From contig NOWV01000103.1 of NCBI GenBank assembly GCA_003344405.1, positions 203,841-267,840 of the forward strand: a stretch of DNA of 64,000 bases, written 5' to 3'. Below the pieces are notes generated by a model. It was not told the origin of the DNA and did not search any database. It saw nothing but the letters and a program-made list of their open reading frames with translations. Made by a program: the position numbers and the translations under genes. This stretch comes from Trichoplax sp. H2. Taxonomy: Eukaryota; Placozoa; Uniplacotomia; Trichoplacea. This document shows positions 12,601 to 27,500 of the stretch, one piece after another; position 1 is the first letter of the stretch; every line of letters begins with the position of its first letter.

Positions 12601-15600
12601 ATTGGTAAGTTTATTCACCTTTTTGTTGCGATTAGTAATCAGTCATATCAAGCGCGTAAACAAATTTTGATAAAATGAGATGTGGATGGAAATACGCGCA
12701 AACTAATAATTATTATATACAGTACTGTACAGTAATAGATGATGATAATAGTTCAAGCGCACAAAGGATATACGCAAATTTGTAATAGTTGCTATGATTG
12801 TTTAGTTTTTATTTTCCCACTGCGTGTACTGCGTAATATGATATATTTATGTTATAGCCGTAGCTTCATACAATTTTGAACCACCTTGCTAACGTTAGAC
12901 CTACAACAATATTTACCTTTTGATCTATATATATACTGTAGAGCGTTATTCTCCATTATATATTAGTAAAAGGTCGAATTTTTAAGGAGCTAAGAATAGT
13001 TTTGATTATTCCATTCAATTACTATCTTCGTCAGATTAATACTTGTGTACGGATTATAACGTTTTGTGACACTGTGAGCCTTCATGATATTATTTACAGT
13101 GTACTTGTTACCGTTATTTGCCGTAATTAACTACATTAACCGGAATCATCTTCCATTTTAAATGCATTATAGGAAGCAATGAAAACACGAGCTCCTCAAT
13201 TGCATCTAGAATATCGTTTCTATAAAGTATTAGGCAAAAATGGTAAGAGATTTACTAACTTAAGTTTGTATTCTAAAATTGATACAGTAAAGAGTATAAC
13301 ATTCTAGTTTATCTACTATCATTCCCTTTGATTATTCTACACTTGTACTCACTGTATTTTACCGTTTAATCTTCGAAAGTTTTGCTCATCGATAATGCTG
13401 CAGTCTTATCTGATTGCTAATAATTAATCATACCGTTATCGATATGTGATTAAGTAAATAAATTAAGACGCTACTCCTGATGATACTATTTTCATAGAGA
13501 AGTATTTCTTTACTATTATTATTGTCTCTTGACAATAATTATTATGAACTGAATCCAAGATAAAATACGATCGAAACTGTATCCAAAATACCTCTATCTT
13601 TCAATTTTTATATCATTCGTGGTACAAACTGCCGAACGATAGATAATCCTACAGTAATCACAAATATACTTACGAATTAGTACGCTGCCAGTCATCAATT
13701 TCATCTTTTCATAATGACATGCAATATCCTATCGTATATTTTCAATTTTTTTTTCTCTATTCTATCCATTTGATTCTATTTTTGTATTATACGCAACGTA
13801 TAGAAAATATTTATACTTCTATTTTTTATGCCGAATTTTTTAGCTATTTTCTTCCAATGAAGTATTGTTAGACGATTAAGTTACAGTTACTATACTGTAG
13901 TGACTACTGAGTTGCAAAGTGATTTTGGCTTCAAGTGTGAAAGCTACAGATCATTTGATTAATATAATAGGATTTTAATATGGTCATGTTACGGTATTAA
14001 ATTTGCCGTTGTTTCACACTGATAGTGCAGTAATTATATTATAGTACTATATACTGTAGTGTTGTGCCGTTTATGGATACACGATCTATAGGTATTAATG
14101 TACTTGACATTACTTACTTTGTCGCTTACTTGTTCATAACTTTAGTGTAATATAATAATGTGGAATTTAGTGTAGATATTTTCAGCTTACTAACTTTACT
14201 CTTCATTTTTTTTTTTTAACTTAGTACAAATTTATTAGTGCCTTAAATTTTATTCTAAGCATTTCGTTCATTTTCTTTTCTACCAAATTTCTTATATTGA
14301 ACGCTAAAAGAAACAGATATAGTGTATCTGTACTTTTTTACGCATTCTAAATATCCATGCTGGTACAGTTGGCGAAAGTTGATAAGCAGATATAAATATC
14401 GTTATTGCACTTCTCTTTTTGAGCTCTATTTGCTATCTCAGATGTTAGGAATATTTCTAATTAGCTGAATAATGAATGGCTCGCGATTAGATGTAAAATT
14501 TTCGTAGGGTATACATATCTTTTAATTTATTATAAATTTATCTTAAGGCCGTTTTTTTTTATTCATTTATAATAATTGAAATTATTTTTATCTATTTATG
14601 ATACTGCCCAACAAGGGAATCATGCAGATGCTACTTACATAGTATTAAAAATTAAACCTGATTAGTGGTAAACTGTCATATTTATGGTAGAAAATTATAA
14701 TAGCATTTATTTACGCACAATGTATAANNNNNNNNNNNNNNNNNNNNTTTCATCTTTTCATAATGACATGCAATATCCTATGGTATATTTTCAATTTTTT
14801 TTTCTCTATTCTATCCATTTGATTCTATTTTTGTATTATACGCAACGTATAGAAAAATATTTATACTTCTATTTTTTATGCCGAATTTTTTAGCTATTTT
14901 CTTCCAATGAAGTATTATTAGACGATTAAGTTACAGTTACTATAGTGACTACTGAGTTGCAAAGTAATTTTGGCTTCAAGTGTGAAAGCTACAGATCATT
15001 TGATTAATATAATAGGATTTTAATATGGTCATGTTACGGTATTAAATTTGCCGTTGTTTCACACTGATAGTGCAGTAATTATATTATAGTACTATATACT
15101 GTAGTGTTGTGCCGTTTATGGATACACGATCTATAGGTATTAATGTACTTGACATTTACTTACTTTGTCGCTTACTTGTTCATAACTTTAGTGTAATATA
15201 ATAATGTGGAATTTAGTGTAGATATTTTCAGCTTACTAACTTTACATAGTGTATCTGTACTTTTTTACGCATTCTAAATATCCATGCTGGTACGGTTGGC
15301 GAAAGTTGATAAGCAGATATAAATATCGTTATTGCACTTCTCTTTTTGAGCTCTATTTGCTATCTCAGATGTTAGGAATATTTCTAATTAGCTGAATAAT
15401 GAATGGCTCACGATTAGATGTAAAATTTTCGTAGGGTATACATATCTTTTAATTTATTATAAATTTATCAGTTAAGCAGTGATTATTCTTAAGGCCGTCT
15501 TTTTTTTATTCATTTATAATAATTGAAATTATTTTTATCTATTTATGATACTGCCCAACAAGGGAATCATGCAGATGCTACTTACATAGTATTAAAAATT

Positions 15601-18600
15601 AAACCTGATTAGTGGTAAACTGTCATATTTATGGTAGAAAATTATAATAGCATTTATTTACGCACAATGTATAAATCGAGCGTAGCTAATTGCAAATATT
15701 ATTACATTGATCTTGGTATACTACATAATGTTTAAAGGATTTATATATAGTCTATTGTAGTAGATACGTACATATAGCTTGGCCGTGTAGTTAACGCTCT
15801 ATTAACTAAGTTATACAAGTATTATAATCGTCAGCGACTATCAGACAATGCTGGAGTTGTGATTAGCTATGCTCAATGTCATACTAAACTACGCTGTAGT
15901 ATACAGGTATAATGATTGATGAAGGCATTTTAAGTTATATATTAAACATCAGTAAAAATGACTACTTAATAAGTAGTTAATTATGATTATGTTATTAATA
16001 TTGAATTAATATTGCAATTTTATCGCTGATATTTATTGTTTGTATTGAAATATTGCACGACAATGTCTGTTTTGATGTACAGTATATTAGGACGGTAATC
16101 TGTAATAATATTAAAATCGCCATAGTTATAGTTACAACGAAAAAAGCGCATGAAGGTATTCTTACCTTAATTGCTTAATATATAGCACCAATGTTTTGAC
16201 AGAATTTCACCTAAGATGCTATGTTATACCGTATGTACTGTATTTGTGCGCTATATGGTATAGCGTATAGCGTACAACTCGGAATGTACGGTATTGACAT
16301 TGTGAACTACTAGGGGGGTATCGATAAAGTTAGGTCTTTCTATAAAAATCGACCTTAAAAATTGAATAGCTTATAGTTAGTTATTATTGCTAATATATAC
16401 TCATAAATATAATATTAGAAATTGATATTATAATTTATATTAGAATCAGATTTATAGCACAAACTCAAAAAATTTTCAGCCGAACTGCGGGCATGTCATG
16501 TAGTATTGTCGTCAGTTGGCTTCGCGATCTTATTAATTATTGAGAAATGATCATTTTACATTGTGAATCAAGTACAACAATAAGTTAATAATTAATACTC
16601 TTTGATGTAATTGTATCGACGATCGGCAATTATGGTATATGATCTCGTTGTATTAAGTAAAATAGAGAGGCAATTTTATTTTATTTTTTATTCTCTAACA
16701 ACGCTGTATATGTTGATAAAATATCGTAACTAAGTGTCACATCTTGATGTGTTAAACTGTCGCTACTATTTTTGTTATTCATGCTAATATTGAATGTAAC
16801 TTATGTTTATTTACCGTGATTTTAACACTTTCTCATACATTAGTTGGATTACCTCAAGTCTATTACTTTGGACCATGTGGTAAATTTAATGCTATGGTTT
16901 TAGAGTTACTTGGACCTAGTTTGGAAGACCTTTTCGAATTTTGTAACCGAAAATTCTCGCTTAAAACTGTCATTCTCTTGGCGATTCAACTGGTTAGTAT
17001 ATTTAAAATAAATACTATAGAAAATATCATCGAAATTATTAGTTTATTCGAAATTTTTACTTTGGCATATTTGCAATATAGTGAAATAATCTTGCAATAT
17101 TGTACGACACTATGAAATTCTATCAAAAAAGTTTACTATCTACCTTGATGTGTTATCAATATAAAAGATAAACATTTTCCTATACTACAGATTTGTATTA
17201 ATTTTTCTCTCTTTTAATTTGATTGATTTACGAAGAAAGAGTTGCATTATATGTTCTATATCCGTTTAAATAGTTTAATATGCTTTCTGTAGTATCTTAA
17301 TTAATTACTCTATTCTCTCTTGCAACATAGTATTGTTATACTGTTGTTTAATACATCTGCTTTTTTAAATCGATCATGCGATATGTATCTAGTGTAATTG
17401 CAATAAATAAACGTATATAGCTATTAGTGTACAGTGTGATACTATCGATTTAATGACTATCCATTAATTATCGTAGTCTTTTAGAGCTCTATCGATTTTT
17501 TTGTTTAAATAACTATATGTATATATGAGACAATGTAGGAAAAAGAATATTTCTAAGAGAAGTAGTTATAATTGACTGATTAGTTATTGCACGTATAATT
17601 GCTAAATCTAGTACTGTAAAGTTTTTTACTGTAAAAAAATTATTTTATGATTCTACTCTGTCATATTGTTTGAAATTTTTTTTTTTTCAACTTTATACAA
17701 GGCTAAAATATTGTATATCTTACTTTTCATAGCTCAATAGAATTGAATACGTTCACTCGAAAAATGTGATATATCGCGATATCAAGCCAGAAAATTTTGT
17801 GCTTGGCCGCCCAAATCATAAGCATGAAAATATAATTCATATCATTGATTTTGGCTTAGCCAAAGAATATATTGATCCTGAAACGAATAAGCATATACCA
17901 TATAGAGAGCATAAAAGTCTTACTGGAACAGCACGGTATATGAGTATAAATACCCATCTTGGCAAAGGTTAGTAAACTTGTAATACGCGTACATAGTCTA
18001 CATTATGATTTTTATGTGTGACTAAAATTTCTTAGCTATATTGATAATGTTTTAATATGTACAAATATCATTTGTATTACTTATGAAATCCCAAAGAGCA
18101 AAGTAGGCGTGACGATTTAGAAGCATTAGGTCATATGTTTATGTATTTCCTACGCGGTAGTTTACCATGGCAAGGTCTTACGGTAAGTAAAAAATCGAAA
18201 CAATAATTCAAAAAATAGTTAAAGTGACTGTCATATTGATATCGTATATTATGTTGTTCTATTGTAAATATATCGATATCATTTTTATAAATTATACCAA
18301 CAGCAACCTTGATGATATGTATCCGAATATCTAAAAATTAAAATAGTAGGATACGATAATAACTTATCTATACTTATGTTGTTCGTTGTTGCGCGCAGGC
18401 TGCTAATTTAAAGGAAAGATATCAAAAGATTGGTGATACCAAAAGATCAACACCGATTGAAGTTCTTTGCGAAAATTATCCAGGTATGTTGGATTTATTA
18501 TAATTATAAATGCATGAGCGATTCATTTATTTTGTAATGATAACTTCTAATCCCTTGTCAGTTAAATTAATTTTTTTTTCACTTAAAATACAGAGGAATT

Positions 18601-19396
18601 TGCTTCGTATCTTCGCTATGCGAGAAGACTAGACTTTTTTGAAAAGCCAGATTATGATCACTTACGAAATCTCTTTAAAGAATTATACAAAAAGAGAGGA
18701 TATGGAGACGAAACTAAATTTGATTGGTCTGGTAAAAATGTGGTAATGATATATATTTATATGTAATTGACCGCTATCGACTTGGATAACTTTTTGAGAA
18801 CATAGATTTATTGTTGTTATATTCAATTTAGGGTGTCATAGATCCAGCAAATAACACTATTGAAAGGAAACCACCCTCAACTCACCCTAGAGAATCTGCA
18901 GCAAGGACAGCAACAACTACGGAAAATCAACCACGACAGGTTTTAATTGACAGTTGTATACTTTTAAGACTATAATTAAATGCTATATACTTATGATGGC
19001 TTTATCAACAGTCGCAAAAGGAGCCTTGGGCTGATCCGTCGAAGAAAGCGCCAAATCAGCCACAGACAGCAACTACAAGGCGTGAAGAAAAGGCGGAAAA
19101 GCCAACTACAGAAGCATATAACGGAGATAGACAAGATACTCCCAATAATGGTGGATTAGACGCCAATCCAACTGAACCCCTCACTGCTCTGAATGATACA
19201 CATTCTCAAGAATCAGATAGTAGTGATGATATTAAGTAAATGCTTGTATTTAAAATACCATCTTTCAAAGTGTTGTAACCCAGGAGTATTTCGAATTTTT
19301 AGATACTAATTATCATAATTTTTATTATCTTGCTTTAGATGTCTTTGTTGCTACATGAAACGGCGGCGAAGAAAGGATAAAAGTCGTCATCGGTAA
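9649..19396 (+). CDS. CSNK1G: Casein kinase I, gamma type
   Basis: Eleven exons keep frame: 9649-9835, 12564-12604, 13173-13242, 16844-16992, 17733-17967, 18097-18182, 18399-18483, 18594-18742, 18832-18939, 19012-19235, 19339-19396 (TAA). The product is 463 residues, a normal length for the family. The glycine loop GRGNFGE is at about 53-59, the ATP lysine is in VAIKL at ~75, the catalytic loop YRDIKPEN is at 163-170 and DFG at 188-190. The CK1 marker [10 protein letters not shown] follows the activation segment. The tail after the kinase is rich in Pro, Gln, Thr and Asn, then ends in [18 protein letters not shown], the cysteine plus polybasic motif that in CK1-gamma anchors the kinase to the plasma membrane by palmitoylation. 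Family role: phosphorylation of membrane-proximal targets such as LRP6 in Wnt signalling. An in-frame upstream ATG at 9562 could add 29 residues; I prefer 9649 because the added part is not family-like. Intron 3 contains a sequencing gap. Confidence 0.97.
9836..12563 (+). other. CSNK1G intron 1 (2.7 kb)
   Basis: This is a long intron with no supported exon. Short open frames occur at 10.0-10.4 and 10.7-10.9 kb on both strands but lack splice context or recognisable protein motifs. It contains the G/C homopolymer hairpin near 11674. Confidence 0.6.
11674..11694. repeat. G/C homopolymer hairpin in CSNK1G intron 1
   Basis: A run of eight to nine C follows GGG and is answered about nine bases later by GGGGC, so GCCCC can pair with GGGGC around an A-rich loop. 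Such runs are rare in this AT-rich window. Confidence 0.5.
13699..14727. repeat. Gap-flanking direct duplication, copy 1 (~1029 bp)
   Basis: This segment inside CSNK1G intron 3 matches 14748-15674 nearly base for base, from TTTCATCTTTTCATAATGAC to TTACGCACAATGTATAA. It contains about 105 bases (around 14202-14312, starting in a T-run) that are missing from copy 2. Confidence 0.95.
14728..14747. other. Assembly gap (20 N)
   Basis: A run of 20 N lies exactly between two copies of the same intronic segment. The size is a placeholder, not a measured length. Confidence 1.
14748..15674. repeat. Gap-flanking direct duplication, copy 2 (~927 bp)
   Basis: This is the second copy of the 13699-14727 segment. 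It lacks the ~105-base stretch of copy 1 and carries a short insertion, GTTAAGCAGTGATTATTCTT, near 15470-15489. Only scattered single-base differences remain otherwise. Confidence 0.95.
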
Positions 19397-21597
19397 TTTA
19401 GTTTTTATATAAACGAAAGTTAAAAGACGATATTCTGTTATGATGGAGGACGATATTTGGTACACAAATCCTAGGATGCAAATGGTGAAGACCAACAATT
19501 ATTCCTTAAATTAGATACGTGTGCCATAATAACTGTATTAGAGCTATAATTTAAGAAAACGCTTGCTAGATGCTTGTAATTTATTTGTATGCGTCATCAT
19601 GTGAACATTGTATAATATGATACATATTCTTATGGAAGAATTTAAATGCTTAACAAAATCTATACGTTAATTATCTTATCTAGTTAGGCCATAGAGTACT
19701 CGAGTAGTTCTATATGTTGATATTGTTCCCATTTATGCAACATTTTCAATATTCTAATTCATATTTGTTAGCAAGGTCTTGGACACAGCTAGCCTTCGCC
19801 TTTGTTGAAGGCGTACACGCATAGACAATCACTACAAATGTTCGAATTGTAACAAATTTGCCTTTCTACAAAGAATTTTATGCAATGTATACATATCGCG
19901 TGTTTTTAAACACTGTGCTTTTGCTGCCCTGCGATAGCTATCGAAAGTCAATCATTATATACTATTTGTTGAGGTATAGAAAGCATTTTTAGCTACTATA
20001 GGATACTTTTTCACTTGCAAGTATAAACGAATTGTATTTGAATAATTTGAACAAATAATGATTGCAATATGGAATCTATAAGTTTTTTTCTTGTTCAACG
20101 CATAGGTATTAATCTATTTAGGTTGATACTTACTGTAAACACGTTGTATGAAATTGCAACTTGTAGATAAGGTTACAAAAACTGTTGACATTAAAATCGT
20201 AATTTAATTAAGAGTAAAATGTTTATATGGACTGTCACTGGAGTTACAGTATTTTACTTACTACTATTGTACGTATTGCTCTTATGAATTAATTAAAATA
20301 AGTTTCAACATGGGCAAAAATGCCTTTATTCCTTTTTTTTGTTTTAAGCTTTATGGTGTATTATCGTAAGATGGTTTATTGGGAGAGTTTAAAAATAGAG
20401 TAATTTTATAAAAAGTTAAGCACCTTAATCAAACGGTGCTGTTGTCCACTATTATTGGTAACAATAGGAACTTATTTTGCATGCCATTGCTACAAAGTGT
20501 ACAGGAAAAAATTGAAAAGTATCTGTAGATACTATAAAGTATAGTAACTATTTCAATTGGAGTATCTCTAATTGGCGCTAGTCTACAGTACTTCTACTTT
20601 GTAGACGTCTAAACAAAAGTTCACTATCCTTGCTTTATTATACAGCGCTATATGGTGATCCTGTATACGTTTACTGAAATCGTTTACCCATTTAAGACTA
20701 ACTACATTGAACAAATAAGTTTCAAGCAAAAATATGTCGTAACAGCATAGTCTCGACCTGTATTCAGCCACACTCTGAATTAGTACAATTGTATATATAT
20801 TTGTTAATATGTATATATATACAATGTGATGGCTGCAGTACAGTACCGCGCATGGCACAATACTGTAAACACTTGTACCGACCTTCCGTTAAACCCAAGA
20901 TTTAAATTTGTTAAGGTTACTTCAAAGTAGGACTACAAAACAGCCCTCTGAGTACAGTCAGGACTAACAACAACTAATAGTATACGGACCGTACGAGATT
21001 CTTACTGTAGCTTTTCCCTACTTCTATGGTTACGGCACAGTACCGACTGAAACCGTTAATAAATTCAATTCAATTGTTACGCTAAAGTGCCTTAGATTAT
21101 ATTTATTATTAGTCGTGGATACTAATTACGTTATCCGAAAGTCAATTCATTGCCAGCATTAATACTGAAACTTTGTTCCTATACTTTTAAAATTGCTTCG
21201 CTTTTGACCTGTGTTAGTCTTTGATATGGCTTATAGAATTACTCTTCAGTTTCTTAGCCATTCATCATAATAGTCATATTGTAGTTTACTCGATGATAAT
21301 TAACTGTACTGTATTTCATGATACGATTCGAGGCTGCATCAATTAAAATTAGACTAGAATCAATATTATAATCCTTGCAAACTTTACCTTATTAATAGTA
21401 AGCAATTGTTAATATTTTCCATCAAATCGCCTGATCAATTTTAGCAAATGGTATCAAGGACTAATCCATTTATACACTACATACAAAGAGTTACTTACCC
21501 TCCAATGTAATGTCCTATTTCAAGGGCATGATTGAATATTGAAACTTTGCTATTTAATCTTGAACATTGGCATACACGCGTACATTTTTCGATCAAT
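19397..21597. other. Intergenic region, CSNK1G 3' flank to centlein start
   Basis: AT-rich sequence holding the CSNK1G 3' UTR and, at its right end, the presumed centlein promoter. A minus-strand open frame of 91 codons at 20.6-20.9 kb has no recognisable motif or splice context. I see no repeat or RNA gene. Confidence 0.55.
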
Positions 21598-24500
21598 ATG
21601 GCCGATATATCTGGTAAGTGATGATTGGATGGATGTTACTCAAGATAGGCTACAAATAGTTTTAAAATCGCGTGCAGAACTTAGAATGAATAGGCAAAAT
21701 TTTTAAATTACAATCATCAATTTTAGTTGAGTATTATAGTGTAAATTCGCATGAAACATCGATTTTTTAGGATAGTCTAATTGATATGCCCTGCTAATGG
21801 TGAGTTACAGCTAGCTACAGTATTCCACTCGTCTCTATTTACGATATGGACTGCTCCAAAATGATTACCTAGAGGCATGATCTTTTTAATTTACTTGATT
21901 CGTCGTCGCAGCCGTAACACAATTGTTGCAAGTATGATATACTCTCTATGTACGTATTTTATTAAGATATAAACATTTTAGAAACCCACAAAAGTATATG
22001 ATTATTATAGTCCAAAATAAATGGACGCCAAGATATGAGATGACATGCTAATATTCCTATTAATTTAAATTGAGCAATTACAATTCACTTTTCAACTGTA
22101 CAAAATGCATCCGACGTATTAGTCCAGTATAGCTACCCTACAATAACGTTTCATTACGTACAATTTTTATTCTATTCTACTTGCTGATTTATTAAGATCT
22201 ATTTAATGCACAAACATCCATTGCCGTATGTTTTTCACAAAACAACTATACTATAAAGACATAAGTGTATCCTTGTGACCTATGAAGAAGATTCGTGTGC
22301 AATTTTTAAATCGAATTCATAATTATGCGTGATTATATCAGGAAATGGATCAATTGATCATGTACCAGCTACTATAGCAAACTTACAAGATGAACTTAAT
22401 CGCTGCAAGGTCAGAGCTCTAATATATCTACATGTCTAATTTAAAGAACTCGTGATGATCGATATTTACTTGCCATTGAACGGCTATTTTTAAGCTTTAA
22501 TCGTATAAATAGATGCGTAACGTAATCGTAGTATAGTAATGACTTATTTCATGAACGATAGTTAATTAACCTAAGCAAATATTGAGACGTCCTATAATAA
22601 AAAACTATCTGAATTTCTATCTTGGTAAATTAAATTATAAAGCTTCAAATTTTCTATGTAGGCCGATAAAGAATTTGTCTGGTCTTTATGGAGACGGTTG
22701 CAAAGTACTCGACCTGATTTAACAGCAGCTATTACCATGGTTGTTGAAAGGTTAGCACTAGTACACTACTACTGTACGCATATACTAGTACATCTCAACT
22801 ATTTTACTTTGACATACCATGGCCATTTGCAGAGAAAAAAATAAAGCTGAAGATAAAGATAAGAAAATACTTGAAGTTATGAGAAGCAAAGATGCCTATA
22901 TATTGCAACTACAAGAAGTAAATAGATATGCGAAAATTTTATTTTATGTCTTTAAAATACTTTATCAATAGCCAGTGAATAAACTAACTTTTAAAATTGA
23001 ATCTTAATAGACGATTAATCAGACAGAAAAAACATTACAAGATAAAAAGAAAAGGTAGTGTATATTAATTGGCCAGTGATAGCAATTATCGTAGCTAATT
23101 ATCGAGCCGACAACATACTCCTATATGTGTTGCTATTTATGCTATTCTTTTAAAATAGTAAATCAATGTACTCTATCATCTTCATCAGACAATAAAATTA
23201 ATGTAAGCAATTCACTTACAATGCCTATGAGTATATGCAAATATATGTAGAATTACATTTCATAATACCATATTAAAAGCGATACTTAAATGCACGCCCA
23301 ATGTGCTGTTACTACAACAAATAGGCATCATTTGGCAAAAATATCATACACAGTATATGGTTTTTAATCCATTAAATACGATATCGCTTATATTTCAGTC
23401 TAGACGATAAGGAAGCTCAATTAAGCCAAATACAACAATATATAGAGGATGAAAAAGCATTACACTTGAAAGAGAAAAATGAACTCTTCGCTGAAAAACA
23501 AGTTTTGAATGATTTGGTAATTTGATTTTCTCCATTCGATTTAAGTTCCCCAAACAAAATTAAAATTAGCTATAAATTTGTTTAAGTAGAATTGATTCTG
23601 ATGGTAAAAATAAATAAAATTATTGAAAAATTTACTTATATCAACATAAACCAAGATATGGACTATGTAATGAACGCTGTAACGTAGTGTAATGTGTGTA
23701 ATGTCAGATATCTTACTTATGGATTTATTTAATGATGACAGATTCAAACAAAGGAGACTCAGAGTAAGCTAAAAGATGAATTAAATGATAAACATCTTAA
23801 AGAACAACAAGGAATAAATGAAGGTAATCATCAATTCTGACCGAGGAGTAACTAGCACAATCTAAAATAATCGTCAAATCGTATTTTAAAACACTTAAAT
23901 TTGTTTTTCATTTTATCTAATGATTTTGCTGTATAACAAGCTTATTCTACGAAGTAGGAGTAAACTTCTGTGATCTTTCTTGTCAGCTTTAGAAAGTAAA
24001 GTTAATAATTTAGAAGAAGCTGTGAGTAAAAGTGAGAGAAAAATGCAAGACTTGAAAGTCCATGAAAAGGTTTAATAGCAAAACTGGAGTATATTTGCTA
24101 AGATATCGTCAATGACTATTCTACAAATTATACATTTCTAATCCTTGTTGAAATACATAGCAACTGTTAGCAAAACAACAAAAGTATCTGGATCGGTGTA
24201 ATACTTTAACTGCAGAGGTTCGTTATAAGTTGAAATAGTTTACTTTCTTATCATCCTTAAATAATATTAATGGAATGTTGCTTACATTATTGCAAAATTA
24301 GAAGGAAGAAATTACCGCAGCATTTGCCCAAAAGCAGAATATTTTGGAACAGCAGCATACTCAATCAGTTCAACAATATATTCAGGAAGCTGAGGAGAAG
24401 GATAAGCACATAAAAGCACTGCAGTAAGTTATTATAACGTTGCAAAGATTTTGAAATATTTATATAAAATTAGCCCTACGTATTCGACTAAATGCGATAG

Positions 24501-27500
24501 ATAGAATAATGATAGTGATATAGCTATAAACTGGGATTTTAAAGAATAGCCAGAGTGGTATTCTAAAAGTTTTAGCATTAATTTGAATTGATTCTATATT
24601 AATAACCCTAATGTATCAATCAATTTTTAATCAAATAAGAATTTCTCTGCATTAGCTTTAGCATTTATCCAATCTAGGTATCGAATAATCTTTACCGCTG
24701 TACACAGTATTGCGGACACGATACTTTTTGTTCATGGTGTAACTTTTCTTAACAACAGGAAAGAATTAAAATCTTGTTCGAAGGAAGTTCAGAAACAATC
24801 CGATGATATTCAAAACATTAAAATCAAGTTCGAAACTGGTATGAAATGAATATGATAATACTCTATTTTTACGTTGGCAGTAGTAAAAATTGAGATCTAT
24901 TCGATCTTTTTATTATAAATCGAGTATTAGTTGACTTTGTCTAATTCATGTCAACAAGTCTGTTCATTTTACTCCGAGCCTGAGTAACTATTAGACCATG
25001 CATTTTTTAATTGGGTAAAATTCGATAAATTAAGTGTTATTATATTGCAGTATTAGTACGATATAACAAAAGCATCACGGTTAGCCAACAGGCAATAATG
25101 TAGTATTTCTATCATTCAAGCAAATGCTTGTACCATTGAAAGTTATATTAATTGACAGCTTATTAAGTGTTAACATTACTCTATGGATAATTAATATTAA
25201 ATATTATTTTTCGGCTTAATGGATTTTATCCTGGCTATCTAGTGCTACTAAAACTAGCGATAAATTAAATCTGTACTGTCAATAACCGGTTAATATATAA
25301 ATATACCACAATTTTTGAATACATAACAAATGCGCAAAAAAGATTCTCGTATATTGCCCAGAACTTGAGTGATCAGATATTTTTTAATAATTGAACATTA
25401 ATAAATTACTAGTAATATAACAAAACTATTAAGTATGTATGGAAAGAATTTAAAATTTAATTAATTTTAAAATGAATTGCATGTATTACAACCATGTAAA
25501 TAGAAAAGAAAAACATCGAAAACCAATATGAAAGGAAATTGGAATCCCTTCAAGCGGTTTGTGTTGTGTATTACTATCTAGAGTTAAGACTGATAGCCGT
25601 ATTGAAGATTCGCACTGCTCTCAATTAGCATGGGAGACAAGAAATTGAACGCGTAGTTAAAGTTATTATAACACTAAGTACTAACTACAGTACTTATACT
25701 CTCTCTATATTATATTGAAAAATGGCGGCATATATAAATGCACCGTTTACATTTATAACGCATCGTAAATGATAAGTTTGTTTAACAGCATATTCATTAG
25801 TGTACGCAATACAATCCACAATTAATATTAAAATTAACAAGTGAAGAATAACACATTTGTAGAATACCATAAATCCTACTATCATTATCCTTCCTAGAAA
25901 ACAATATTAATCTGTACTAGAATCGATATTTTGCAGGAGATGAATGATGTTATGGCACAATTTGAACAATTGCGAAATCGAGAACAGCAAAATCAATTGG
26001 AAAGAAAGAATCAGGTAATTAATTCTATTTTAATCTAATGTAATTATAGATGCTATTGATTATTTCTAGATATAAATTATCAATGTTTTGGCAATTCCTA
26101 AATACAACTGAATCCGTTGTTCATAAGAAATTAACCAGAATCAATTATTGATTTCGAAAGAATACACACTACGTTTATGTTAAAATTAATGTTATAGCTC
26201 ATACGATTTTATTGTTACAGAAACACCTTGAAAGTGATGTTATCGAACTAGAAGAAGAAGTCGAACAGCTAAGCAATAGTTTGCAAATGAAAGACAGGTT
26301 AGATAGTTCTCTTTAATAAAATGCTATCAGTTTCACCAATAGATCATTTATCGTAATCCGTTGTTAAGATCACAATATAGGCTATTATACAATACTTCCA
26401 AATATCGTATAGCATTAATTTTAGAGTACATTAAAGTAGAAGTGGTGCAAAATTGTAATAAATAAATAAACTAATTCAGCTAATCGTAGACTTTTGCGAT
26501 GGAATGAATAAGCCAGAAATTAATATCATCATAAAAAAATTGCTGTCGTTTCAATAAAAATCAAAAAATTATTTAGATTAATAGAATCACTTGAACGGGC
26601 ATTAGCAAAACGTCCCATGGTGAATGATGATGAAAATTCTACCAATGCAACAAAATTAAATGTAATTATTTCGATCTCAATACTATATATGTACCATATA
26701 CTGCATATTCCTCATTCGATATCTTATTAATCTAGAAGTATTATGGTTACCGTTCTCTGAAATACATTAACTCTCAATCACTATATATCTCTTATTCCAA
26801 AAGGCTATACTATATATTCTCATATTTCACTTCATTTTTGTTACGTGATGATGTTAATTTTTAGACTACAACAAGTAATGAACTTCCGTTATCACCGTCA
26901 GAATATGCGACAGATTATTCTGATAGCAGCAGAGACACATTAATCTATGCTTTAACTAAAAAGGTAAAAATAGTCTAGTATTAATGTTGTGAGTCAAGGA
27001 AATCTCTCTAGATAAATCGACGTCCATACTTTTACTTCATTACGCTATAATAAATTGACAAAATTGGATCATCTCCTAGACTGCCGAAGTTCATGAGTTG
27101 AAAAGAGCGCATAAAAATCGATTAAATCGTTTAAAATCATTGCAAGAGGCTCATAAGTTAGCACTGCAACAACTCCAAACATATGATGAATATCAAAGGT
27201 ATCTCAAAGACATGGCAGTAACAGAATCTTGATTACTATTTTATTAATCATAGCCATATTTTCTCTTGAATCGATGCTTAGTCTTATTCTCCACTTAAAA
27301 AGGATACTAACATTTATTTCTATACTAGGGAAAGAACTACTCCTCCACCACGTGTTGATGGCCGATTACTACGACAGGAAGATAGTGATGCAGTCTGGAA
27401 CGAACTTGCTCACTATAGAGTAGAAAATCAAATTTTGCGACAACAAAAGTAAATAGTAGCCAAGTTCCTGCTATATATCAGTTGTTCTATTCATAAAACT

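Noticed and set aside
20583-20858. 91-codon minus-strand open frame between CSNK1G and CNTLN
   Set aside because: AT-rich chance frame with no recognisable segment.
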